A model generated the notes under the pieces. It searched no databases. It was not told the DNA's origin and saw nothing but the letters and a program-made list of their open reading frames with translations. A DNA stretch of 64,000 nt, from assembly GCF_001422485.1 (NCBI RefSeq), contig NZ_LMNF01000003.1:349443-413442 (forward strand). The letters are read 5' to 3'. This document shows, piece after piece, positions 27,690 through 36,369 of the stretch (positions are counted from its first letter, which is position 1; each line of letters begins with the position of its first letter). This DNA comes from Agreia sp. Leaf283 (GTDB lineage Bacteria > Actinomycetota > Actinomycetes > Actinomycetales > Microbacteriaceae). Position numbers and translations under genes: made by a program.

Positions 27690-28535
27690 ATGCGGGGACG
27701 AGACCTCGAGCGGCCGTTCCACGGGGTTCGAGTCCGGCGGGGTGGCATCCACGGACTGTATGGCTTGTGCCTGGCCTACCTTGTGCGCATGCGTGCAGAC
27801 GAATTCTTCTGCGGCCTGACGGCAGCTCGGATGTGGCGCATACCTCTGCCCGATGAGTTCCGCCGGTCGGAGGGCGTGCACGTGGGCCGGATGTCGCCGA
27901 ATCGGGCCAGCCGAGCGCGCGGCGTCCGAGGCCACGCGTTCACCGACACCGGCATCCGAATTGAGAGGAGATATGGATTCCGTTTCACGGACGCAGCCTC
28001 CACGTGGTGCCACCTCGCCGGTGTGCTCTCGCACGACGACCTGGTCGCCGCAGGGGACCACCTCATCCTCGTGCCGAAGAAGGCTCAGCCGGGTGAGGCT
28101 CGTCCCTACGCGACGATCGAGCAGCTCACCGATCGTGTGAAGTCCTACTCGGGGCGGCATGTCAGGGCGGCTCGACGTGCACTTCTCGATATCAGGCAGG
28201 GGGCGGAGTCTCGTCCGGAGACCATCCTCCGCCTGCACATGATGCGTGCCGGACTGCCCGAGCCCGAACTCAACGTCGATGTCTTCAGCGCGTCAGGCAC
28301 GTTCCTCGGCCGAGCCGACAGTCTCTTTCGAGACTTTCGAGTCATTGCCGAGTACGACGGCGAGCAGCATCGCACCGACTCCGTGCAGTACAACAAGGAC
28401 ATGCTCCGGATCGAGGGTTTCGTTCGCAACAAATGGACGCCCATCCGTGTGCGCAAGGGACAGCTTTTCGGCGACCCGGAGGCCGCGGTCGCCCGGATCG
28501 AAGGGGCCCTTCGCGACGCCGGTTGGCGCCCATGA
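27690..28535 (+). CDS. VSR-fold (DUF559-like) endonuclease-domain protein, N terminus probably frameshifted
   Basis: The intact frame gives 281 residues from the ATG at 27690 (MRGRDLERPFHGVRV). The C-terminal domain, VIAEYDGEQHRTDSVQYNKD then NKWTPIRVRKGQLF, is the DUF559/very-short-patch-repair nuclease fold with its conserved acidic and His residues. The family usually starts further upstream with a winged-helix-like part. Here ATG at 27601 reads MPRRVALHPS then stops, while the adjacent frame continues QLTGRSFSVAEGRHAGLG into the gene. One missing C in the run at 27622-27627 would explain this. In actinobacteria such genes are common orphans of unknown role. Type C palindromes flank it. 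Confidence 0.7.
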   Translation: MRGRDLERPFHGVRVRRGGIHGLYGLCLAYLVRMRADEFFCGLTAARMWRIPLPDEFRRSEGVHVGRMSPNRASRARGVRGHAFTDTGIRIERRYGFRFTDAASTWCHLAGVLSHDDLVAAGDHLILVPKKAQPGEARPYATIEQLTDRVKSYSGRHVRAARRALLDIRQGAESRPETILRLHMMRAGLPEPELNVDVFSASGTFLGRADSLFRDFRVIAEYDGEQHRTDSVQYNKDMLRIEGFVRNKWTPIRVRKGQLFGDPEAAVARIEGALRDAGWRP

Positions 28536-28579
28536 ACCCTTGCACGGACATCCACTAGGCGCATATGCACCAACGCCGT

Positions 28580-28641
28580 CATCGAGTCGTCGCAGATGCA
28601 CCCGTGATCGGGCCGTTCGGTGCTTTCGCGCCGACTCGATG
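28580..28641. repeat. Type C palindromic repeat downstream of the VSR-like gene
   Basis: CATCGAGTCGTCGC (28580-28593) pairs with GCGCCGACTCGATG (28628-28641), one mismatch, 34-nt loop. The flanking sequence (TGCACC, GGTGC) also matches the upstream copy. It lies between the convergent VSR-like and DUF445 genes and may terminate both. Confidence 0.7.
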
Positions 28642-28680
28642 GTGACAGTGGCGACACCGACGGGCGGGGGTGGCGAGGCG

Positions 28681-29973
28681 TCAGCCGCCGAAGATCGCGT
28701 GCGCGACCGTGAAGATGGCGAGTCCGGCGAGGGAGCCGACGACGGTTCCGTTGATGCGGATGAACTGCAGGTCGCGGCCGACCTCCACCTCGATCTTGCG
28801 TCCGGTGTCCTCCGCGTTCCATCCGCGCACCGTGTCGGAGATGATCGCGGCGAGGTCGTGGCGGTAGGTCTCGACGAGGTATCCCGCCGCATCCTCGACC
28901 CACCGGTCGACCTTCTCGCCCAGCACAGGATCCTCGAGAAGCGAGTGTCCGAACTGCATGACCGCCTCGCTGAGGCGCGTGCGGAGCTCGCTCGCCGGGT
29001 TCTCGAGCGACGACACCAGGGCGGTGCGCGCCGCATTCCAGGCCTGGCCCGCGAGGTCGCGCACCTGCGGGCTGTCGAACACCTGGGTTTTCAGCTCCTC
29101 GACCTTGGCCATGGTGGCCTCATCGTGTTGGAGGTCGTCGCTGAGCCTGCGCAGGTACTCGTCGATGGCGATCCGCAGCTGGTGGTTCGGGTCGTCCCTG
29201 ACCGCGGAGATGAACTTCAGGGCCTCCCGGTGCGCACGGTCGTCGACGACCCGGTCGACGAAGGAGGGCATCCAGCTGGGCAGCCGTTCGCTCACGGCCT
29301 GGCCGAAGGCATCCGGGTTGCGCTCGAGCCACTCGTGGAGCCGCTCGACCAGCAGATCGACGACCTGGCCCTGGTGCCCGCCGTCGACGAAGGTCGAGGT
29401 CATGCGCCCGAGCGGAGGCCCCCAGGCCGGATCGATCAGTTGTCGTCGCCCGATCTCCTCGATGACCTCCCGCATCGTGTCGTCGTCGACGAGGGAGAGG
29501 AATCCGCGTGCGGCATTGGCGGCCTCCGAGGTGAGCCGCGTGGCGTGGGCCGGATCGACGAGCCACGTTCCGACGGCGTGCGAGACGCCGAGCGAGCGGA
29601 GCTTCGTGGTGATCACCTCTCGCGAGAGGAAGTTCGTCTCGACGAATTCGCCGAGTGTCACGCCGATGCGGTCCTTCTCCGTGGGAATGATGGCGGTGTG
29701 GGGGATGCGCAGGCCCAGCGGATGCCGGAACAGCGCCGTGACGGCGAACCAGTCGGCGAGTGCGCCGACCATGCCGCCCTCGGCCGCGGCGCGCACGTAC
29801 TGCAGCCACTCGTAGCGCTCCTGCAGTGCGAACGCCACCACGAAGATGACGGCCATGATCACCAGCAGGCCCGTGGCGAGACGCTTCATACCGCGCAGCG
29901 CGGCGAGCTTCTCGAGGTCGCGCTGAGAGAGAAGGGGGGTGGATGCGACGGGCGCGGCGATCGGGGTGGCCAT
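28681..29973 (-). CDS. DUF445 family membrane protein
   Basis: This 430-residue protein has one hydrophobic helix near the N terminus (LLVIMAVIFVVAFAL), the DUF445 hallmark GMVGALADWFAVTALFRHPLGLRIPHTAIIPTEKDRIG, a long helical coiled middle, and a C-terminal hydrophobic helix (GTVVGSLAGLAIFTVAHAIFG). Homologues include B. subtilis YheB. A lipid-binding or envelope role is suspected but unproved. The ATG at 29973 is chosen over an upstream extension to 30054 that runs through the duplicated upstream sequence. It diverges from clpP1. Confidence 0.87.
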   Translation of the reverse strand: MATPIAAPVASTPLLSQRDLEKLAALRGMKRLATGLLVIMAVIFVVAFALQERYEWLQYVRAAAEGGMVGALADWFAVTALFRHPLGLRIPHTAIIPTEKDRIGVTLGEFVETNFLSREVITTKLRSLGVSHAVGTWLVDPAHATRLTSEAANAARGFLSLVDDDTMREVIEEIGRRQLIDPAWGPPLGRMTSTFVDGGHQGQVVDLLVERLHEWLERNPDAFGQAVSERLPSWMPSFVDRVVDDRAHREALKFISAVRDDPNHQLRIAIDEYLRRLSDDLQHDEATMAKVEELKTQVFDSPQVRDLAGQAWNAARTALVSSLENPASELRTRLSEAVMQFGHSLLEDPVLGEKVDRWVEDAAGYLVETYRHDLAAIISDTVRGWNAEDTGRKIEVEVGRDLQFIRINGTVVGSLAGLAIFTVAHAIFGG

Positions 29974-29989
29974 GGCTTCATCGTAAGGC

Positions 29990-30047
29990 GGGTTCGCCGC
30001 CAATCTTTGCCTACGGCGGCAGTGCCAATCTTTGCCTACGGCGAACA
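29990..30047 (+). promoter_or_regulatory. Inverted repeat containing a tandem duplication upstream of clpP1
   Basis: GTTCGCCG (about 29990-29997) and CGGCGAAC (about 30040-30047) form outer arms. Between them the segment CCAATCTTTGCCTACGGCG occurs twice in tandem (period about 26 bp). With one copy removed, the arms would flank a single 14-nt spacer. GTTCGC/GCGAAC half sites resemble what I recall of ClgR operators, which activate clpP operons in actinobacteria; that match is inference. Confidence 0.5.
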
Positions 30048-30111
30048 ACGGCACCGGCTGCGGCGGCCTCCAGTAGATTCGAGATCACGCAAGTAATAGA
30101 GGAGCAATCAC

Positions 30112-30723
30112 ATGGCCGAACCGGCTCTGGTATCCAGTGTTTTTGACCGACTACTCAAGGACCGCATCATCTGGTTGGGCAGTGCCGTCCGCGACGACAA
30201 TGCGAACGAGATCTGCGCGAAGATCCTTCTGCTCGCCGCCGAAGACCCCAATCGCGACATCTACCTCTACATCAACTCACCCGGCGGATCGATCACCGCG
30301 GGCATGGCCATCTACGACACGATGAAGTTCGTCTCGAACGACATCGTCACCGTTGGCATCGGCATGGCCGCGTCGATGGGCCAGTTCCTGCTGTCGTCGG
30401 GCACGAAGGGCAAGCGCTACATCACGCCGAACGCCCGTGTGCTGCTGCACCAGCCGTCCGGCGGATTCGGCGGCACGAGCGCCGACATCCAGACCCAGGC
30501 GAAGCTCATCCTCGACATGAAGCGTCGCATGGCCGAGCTCACCAGCGAGCAGACCGGCAAGAGCATCGAGCAGGTCATCAAGGACGGCGACCGCGACAAC
30601 TGGTTCACCGCCCAGCAGGCCCTCGAGTACGGATTCGTCGACCACGTGCGCGAGTTCGCGTCCGACGTCGCCGGCGGTGGCGGCACCGAAGAGGCCGACG
30701 TCGTGCCCAGTGAGTCCAAGTAA
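30112..30723 (+). CDS. clpP1: ATP-dependent Clp protease proteolytic subunit 1
   Basis: This 203-residue serine peptidase has catalytic Ser88 in GMAASMGQ, His113 in [10 protein letters not shown] and an Asp further on. The N terminus ([24 protein letters not shown]) contains a short propeptide. In actinobacteria ClpP1 and ClpP2 form a mixed tetradecamer driven by ClpX or ClpC. ATG has AGGAG 8 nt upstream. It is followed after 33 bp by clpP2. The divergent region holds a repeat-rich candidate operator. Confidence 0.96.
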   Translation: MAEPALVSSVFDRLLKDRIIWLGSAVRDDNANEICAKILLLAAEDPNRDIYLYINSPGGSITAGMAIYDTMKFVSNDIVTVGIGMAASMGQFLLSSGTKGKRYITPNARVLLHQPSGGFGGTSADIQTQAKLILDMKRRMAELTSEQTGKSIEQVIKDGDRDNWFTAQQALEYGFVDHVREFASDVAGGGGTEEADVVPSESK

Positions 30724-30756
30724 GTTCCGCCGAGACAAGACGAACAGAGAAGAAGA

Positions 30757-31437
30757 ATGAACACTCCAGCATTCGGCGCGGCGTACAGCTCGCCCTACGG
30801 CAACGGCACGTCGCCGTCGAACCGGTACATCCTCCCCACCTTCGAAGAGCGCACGGCCTACGGCTACAAGCGCCAGGACCCCTACGCGAAGCTCTTCGAG
30901 GACCGCATCATCTTCCTCGGCGTGCAGGTCGACGACGCGTCGGCCGACGACATCATGGCCCAGCTCCTCGTTCTCGAGAGCCAGGACCCTGACCGCGACA
31001 TCGAGATGTACATCAACTCTCCCGGTGGATCGTTCACCGCGATGACCGCGATCTACGACACGATGCAGTACATCCGCCCGCAGATCCAGACGGTCTGCCT
31101 CGGCCAGGCGGCCTCGGCCGCCGCCGTGCTTCTCGCCGCCGGCTCGCCCGGCAAGCGTCTCGCACTGCCGAACGCGCGCATCCTCATCCACCAGCCCTCC
31201 GCGGGTGGCGGCGAGGGCGGCGGCCAGGCATCCGACATCGAGATCCAGGCGGCCGAGATCCTGCGCATGCGCACCTGGCTCGAAGACACCCTGGCTCACC
31301 ACTCGGGCAAGACGAGCGAGCAGGTGAACAAGGACATCGACCGCGACAACATCATGAGCGCGGCCGACGCCCTCGAGTACGGTCTGATCGACCAGGTCCT
31401 GACTTCGCGCAAGAACCTTCCGGCGCTCGTCAAGTAG
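30757..31437 (+). CDS. clpP2: ATP-dependent Clp protease proteolytic subunit 2
   Basis: The 226-residue paralogue of ClpP1 has catalytic Ser120 in GQAASAAAVLL, His145 in RILIHQPSAGG and a GSPGKR loop, consistent with actinobacterial ClpP2, which carries the ClpX docking face. The N terminus is longer than in ClpP1 (about 45 residues before the core), likely removed as a propeptide. It is co-transcribed with clpP1. A REP-derived hairpin with a T tract follows 13 bp downstream, separating it from clpX. Confidence 0.96.
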   Translation: MNTPAFGAAYSSPYGNGTSPSNRYILPTFEERTAYGYKRQDPYAKLFEDRIIFLGVQVDDASADDIMAQLLVLESQDPDRDIEMYINSPGGSFTAMTAIYDTMQYIRPQIQTVCLGQAASAAAVLLAAGSPGKRLALPNARILIHQPSAGGGEGGGQASDIEIQAAEILRMRTWLEDTLAHHSGKTSEQVNKDIDRDNIMSAADALEYGLIDQVLTSRKNLPALVK

Positions 31438-31450
31438 GTCTGTTTTATCT

Positions 31451-31513
31451 GGCCCTTCGACGGGCTCAGGGAACGAGGCAATCGTTCCCCGAGCCTGTCG
31501 AAGGGCCCTTTTT
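31451..31513 (+). terminator. Terminator built from two inverted type A repeats
   Basis: The left arm (31451-31476, GGCCCTTCGACGGGCTCAGG start) and right arm (31482-31507) are opposite copies of the type A repeat and form a stem of about 26 bp with few mismatches and a 5-nt loop. Five T residues follow (31509-31513). This is a canonical intrinsic terminator made of the dispersed repeat. Confidence 0.88.
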
Positions 31514-31605
31514 GTTACGACATGAGCCGCTTCTGGCGGTGCCGCGCCCCGGATGTCGGTGGCACGGGTTAGGCTCGAATCAATCGTCATCGACAGGAGG
31601 CCGGC

Positions 31606-32863
<1,258 letters not shown>

Positions 32864-32883
<20 letters not shown>

Positions 32884-34090
32884 CGACAGCGACGCCGTTG
32901 GGGTGATCCAGCCCGTCTCGGCGGGTGTCGTCTCGGCGATCACCGGGTTCGCGAGCTCGTTCGTGCTCGTTGTCGCGGGCCTCAGGGCGGTCGGCGCCAC
33001 CGAGGCGCAGGCATCGTCAGGACTGCTGGCGGTGTGCGTCACGAGCGGGCTCTGTTGCATCCTGCTCGCGTGGCACTACAGAATGCCGATCTCGTTCGCG
33101 TGGTCGACACCGGGTGCCGCGCTGCTGGTGGCCGCCGCCGCAGTGACAGACGACTTCGGGGCCGCCGTCGGGGCGTTCCTCGCGTGCGGAGCGCTGATCG
33201 TTCTCAGCGGCCTCTGGCCGGCGTTGGGCAGGGCCATCACGAGCATCCCTCGCCCGATCGCCAGCGCGATGCTGGCGGGCATCCTGTTCCCCATCTGCCT
33301 CGCTCCCATCACCGCGGCGGTCGAGATCCCGTGGCTGGCGCTCCCCGTGATCGTCACCTGGCTCGTGCTCTACCGGCTTGCGCCGAGATGGGCCGTTCCC
33401 GCCGCCATGCTCGTCGCCGCCATCGGCATCGCCGTCACCTCCGGCAGCTCCATGCTCGAGGGCGCCTCGCTCGCGCCCACCCTGCAGTTCGTGGTTCCGT
33501 CTTTCGACCCGGCGGTGATCGTGAGTCTCGGCCTGCCGCTGTTCATCGTCACGATGGCCGGTCAGAACGTGCCGGGCTTCGCGGTCATGTCGACCTTCGG
33601 CTATACGGTCCCGCCGCGTCCCGCGCTCGTCAGCTCGGGCGTCGGGTCGATGCTCGGCGCGTTGTTCGGCGGCCATGTCATCAATCTCGCCGCCATCACG
33701 GCGGCCATCATGGCCGGCCCCGACTCGCATCCCGATTCGACGAAGCGGTGGCCCGCGTCGGTCACCGCCGGGGCGCTCTACGTGTTGTTCGGTCTGGGCG
33801 CGGGCGTGGCGACGACACTCATCTCGGCGGCCCCGCCCATCCTCATCACCGCGGTCGCCGGTCTGGCCCTGCTCGGGGCGCTCGTCACGAGCCTGGTCAG
33901 CGCGCTCGAGCAGACCGATCGTCGCATCCCCGCGATCGCGACTTTCCTGGTCACCGCGTCCGGTGTGTCGATCGTGGGCATCGGCTCCGCGTTCTGGGGC
34001 CTGCTCGTGGGCGCGATCGTCATGATCGTTACTACGGTCGGTCGGCCGCGGGTCAGCCCTCGGCCCGACCGAGACGCCAGTACCCCATAA
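32864..34090 (+). CDS. benE: BenE family transporter (benzoate/proton symporter-like)
   Basis: The 408-residue membrane protein has about 11-12 hydrophobic helices and the BenE signature around [16 protein letters not shown] and [19 protein letters not shown]. BenE imports benzoate with protons, but substrate in this clade is unproved. The GTG at 32864 overlaps clpX by 20 bp and lacks a ribosome-binding site; an in-frame GTG at 32903 ([10 protein letters not shown]) is an alternative. No aromatic degradation genes are nearby. The 3' end overlaps the convergent siderophore-interacting protein gene by about 38 bp. Confidence 0.85.
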
Positions 34091-34982
34091 AGGCGACGCT
34101 CTTGCGATCGATGCCCAGCTCGCTCACGAGGTGGCGGCGCAGGGTCTTGATCACGCCCGCTTCGCCGGCGAGCCACGCATACAGCGGTGCATCCTGCTGG
34201 GCCGGTCCGCCGTGGTCGTCGGAGGGCACTTCCCACAGCAGGTCGTGATCGACATCGACGTCGACGAGTTCGCCCTGATCGGCGGAGGATGCTCGAGCCG
34301 TGCGCAGCAGGGTGGGTGCCACGGCCCGCACGGCCGGCACGAGCAGCTCGCCGTGCGCGCGGCCGTTGCGCGGGAGCACGTCGACCGTGAATCCGGGGTG
34401 CGTGGACACGCAGGCGGCGTCGTCGGCGTGGGGCACTTCGACGATCGCGCGACCGGATGCCGTGGGCGGGAGTCGCTCGAGGATGGCCGCGATGGCGGGA
34501 AGCGCTGTCTCGTCGCCGGCGAGCAGGATGCGCTCGGCGTGCGGAGGCGGCAGGAAGTCGACTCCGCCGTGGAATCCGTCGTGGCGGGCGTTGGGCCCGA
34601 GAACGATGAGCTCGTCTCCGACGACAGCTGTCTCCGCCCAGACCGATGCCGGTCCGTCGACGGGATGCACGACCACGTCGACGTCGATCTGACGCGACGC
34701 GGCCCGCACGGCTCGCACCGTGTAGGTGCGGATAGGGTTGCGCAACTCGTCGGGCAGTGCGCGCCACGCGGAGTACCAGTCGTCGGTCATCGGCATCGCG
34801 GAGAGGCCGTGATCGTCGAGGGGGAGGATCAGCTTGATGCGCTGGTCGAAGCCGTTGTCGGCGAACGAGTCGAGCCGCTCGCCGGTGAGAGTGAACCGTC
34901 GGAAGCTGGGCGAGAGATCGGATATCCGCGCGACTCGGCAGGTGTGGAGGTGGAAGGGGGAGGTGGGGGACTGATCGAACAG
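34053..34982 (-). CDS. Siderophore-interacting protein (FAD-dependent ferric-siderophore reductase), non-ATG start
   Basis: The protein has an N-terminal FAD-binding barrel (RVARISDLSPSFRRFTLTGE; FDQRIKLILP; RNPIRTYTVRAVR with the RxYT flavin motif) and a C-terminal NAD(P)H-binding domain (GDETALPAIAAILERLP; YAWLAGEAGVIKTLRRHL). This is the ViuB/SIP family that releases iron from siderophores. The frame has no ATG before residue 63, yet homology clearly starts upstream. CTG at 34982 has GAGGA at 34989-34993 with 6-nt spacing and gives 309 residues; CTG at 34988 overlapping the previous stop (CTGA) is the alternative. Confidence 0.82.
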   Translation of the reverse strand: MFDQSPTSPFHLHTCRVARISDLSPSFRRFTLTGERLDSFADNGFDQRIKLILPLDDHGLSAMPMTDDWYSAWRALPDELRNPIRTYTVRAVRAASRQIDVDVVVHPVDGPASVWAETAVVGDELIVLGPNARHDGFHGGVDFLPPPHAERILLAGDETALPAIAAILERLPPTASGRAIVEVPHADDAACVSTHPGFTVDVLPRNGRAHGELLVPAVRAVAPTLLRTARASSADQGELVDVDVDHDLLWEVPSDDHGGPAQQDAPLYAWLAGEAGVIKTLRRHLVSELGIDRKSVAFMGYWRLGRAEG

Positions 34983-34984
34983 GG

Positions 34985-35233
34985 TCAGTCCTCGTCGTCG
35001 TAGGGCGTCACGATCGCCTCATCGGTATCGGGGTCGTACTCGACCAGGGTGCCGTCGTCGAGCTCGCAGACCGGCTTTCCCTCGAGCCAGGTGAGCGTCC
35101 AGTTCCAGCCCGAGGTGTCGGTGTCGCCCTCCGCCAGGGCGGCCTCGACCTCCTCGATGGCGTCGCTGACGACCTGGGGGAGTCGCGACGGGGTCTCGTC
35201 TCCCACGGCCCATCGGGTTCCGAGCTGAATCAT
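34985..35233 (-). CDS. Small acidic hypothetical protein
   Basis: This 82-residue protein (MIQLGTRWAVGDETPSRLPQ...) is strongly acidic, ends PYDDED, and has one predicted helix (DAIEEVEAALAEG) followed by two beta-like strands (NWTLTWLEGKPVCELDDGTLVEYD). There is no signal peptide. The start overlaps the lipoprotein stop (ATGA) and the stop sits next to the siderophore-interacting protein start, so three genes are translated in a chain. Function is unknown. Confidence 0.75.
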   Translation of the reverse strand: MIQLGTRWAVGDETPSRLPQVVSDAIEEVEAALAEGDTDTSGWNWTLTWLEGKPVCELDDGTLVEYDPDTDEAIVTPYDDED

Positions 35234-35847
35234 GTGGTCTCCTTGGCTGGGTCCCCGGGTGCGCCGAGACCGATGTCGGTGGTGGTGACGCCGCTGTCCG
35301 TCTGGGTGAACGACACGACCGGTGTCAGCTCGAGCGCGGTGTACGCGGCCTTGGCTTCGTCGGTCGGGAAGCCGCAGGGGCCGACGGGGGCGTAGACGGG
35401 ATAGCTGCGTTCGCCGGGATAGGTGAGCCACACGAGGAGCGGGTCCTCCAGCTGCAGTGTGCAGATGACGGTCGGATCGACCGGGGCATTGGGCACCGCG
35501 TAGGCCGCAAGGAGCTGATCGAGGCCGCCGCTCACGGAGCTGACAGTCGTGGTGGTGAAGCCGTCTTCGCCGAGCTCGGTGGAGCAGATCGCCGCGCTCG
35601 ACACGGTGGCCGTCAGCTGGTGCAGGTGCACGGCCTCGACGTCGAGCGGGCACCACGACGCGAGCTCCTCCGAGTCGGGGAACGCGGCGAGCGGAACTTT
35701 CGAGGTCGGCTGGGTGCCGCCCTGGATGTCGTCCGCCGACGAGGTGGGCGTCGGTGTCGGAGTCGAAGAGTCTCCCGAGCCGGCGCAGGAGGTGAGGGCG
35801 AGCATCGCCGCGACGGCGGCGAGCGCGAGCAGTACCGGTCTCTTCAC
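35230..35847 (-). CDS. Putative lipoprotein
   Basis: The 205-residue protein starts (GTG) with KR, a hydrophobic core and the lipobox LALTSC near residue 20, followed by a Ser/Thr/Pro-rich stretch. It should be exported and lipid-anchored. The mature part has four further Cys residues (SWCPLD, AAICSTE, VICTLQ, GPCGFP), suggesting two disulphides. No family is recognised. It is the first gene of the overlapping operon with the 82-residue protein and the siderophore-interacting protein, which hints at a link to iron uptake (inference). The upstream extension to 35916 is not supported. Confidence 0.8.
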   Translation of the reverse strand: MKRPVLLALAAVAAMLALTSCAGSGDSSTPTPTPTSSADDIQGGTQPTSKVPLAAFPDSEELASWCPLDVEAVHLHQLTATVSSAAICSTELGEDGFTTTTVSSVSGGLDQLLAAYAVPNAPVDPTVICTLQLEDPLLVWLTYPGERSYPVYAPVGPCGFPTDEAKAAYTALELTPVVSFTQTDSGVTTTDIGLGAPGDPAKETT

Positions 35848-35888
35848 GATCCCCTGGCCTTTCGGGTCGGTTCGTTCACTCCGTCGGT

Positions 35889-36338
35889 TCACACCTTCAG
35901 ATCGTACGTGACCCACTCGGTCTTCTGCGCGACCCGGTCGTACAGGCGCCTGGCGGTCTCGTTGTTCTCCGCGGTGATCCAGCGCACGACGAACGCGCGG
36001 CGCTCGTCGCCGATCTCGCGCACCCGCTCGATCAGGGCCGACCCGATTCCCCGGCCCCGCGCATCCGGACGCACGTAGAGGTCGTCGAGGTAGAGACCCG
36101 TGCCGCCCGCGAGGGCGTCGACGAACTCACGGAAATGGGCGAGGCCGAGCAGCATGCCGGTCTCGTCGTCGACGGCCACGAGAGCCTCGGCGAGGCGCCT
36201 CTCCGACGTGAACCACGACCAGGCGCGCACGGCCTTCTCGTCGTGCAGGGGGGATTCGTAGAAGTCGCAGTAGCCCTCGAACAACTCGTGCCAGGCGAAG
36301 AAATCGCGGTCTACAACGGGTCTGATGGTGAATGCCAC
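35889..36338 (-). CDS. GNAT family N-acetyltransferase
   Basis: The 149-residue acetyltransferase has the acetyl-CoA pyrophosphate loop LYVRPDARGRGIGSALIERV (motif A) and RWITAENNETARRLYDRVAQ (motif B). The start is GTG at 36338 with AGGAG 6 nt upstream; the longer frame to 36428 overlaps the valS 3' end and is rejected. The substrate cannot be told, though the ELFEGYCDFYE segment resembles small-molecule (spermidine/diamine-type) acetyltransferases. It lies 31 bp downstream of valS and may be co-transcribed. Confidence 0.87.
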   Translation of the reverse strand: MAFTIRPVVDRDFFAWHELFEGYCDFYESPLHDEKAVRAWSWFTSERRLAEALVAVDDETGMLLGLAHFREFVDALAGGTGLYLDDLYVRPDARGRGIGSALIERVREIGDERRAFVVRWITAENNETARRLYDRVAQKTEWVTYDLKV

Positions 36339-36369
36339 TGCTGCTCCTAGGGTGTGCGACAACGCTGTC

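Noticed and set aside
34053-34796. Siderophore-interacting protein starting at the ATG at 34796
   Set aside because: This would delete the conserved FAD-barrel start (RVARISDLSPSFRRFTLTG), which is intact in the same frame upstream.
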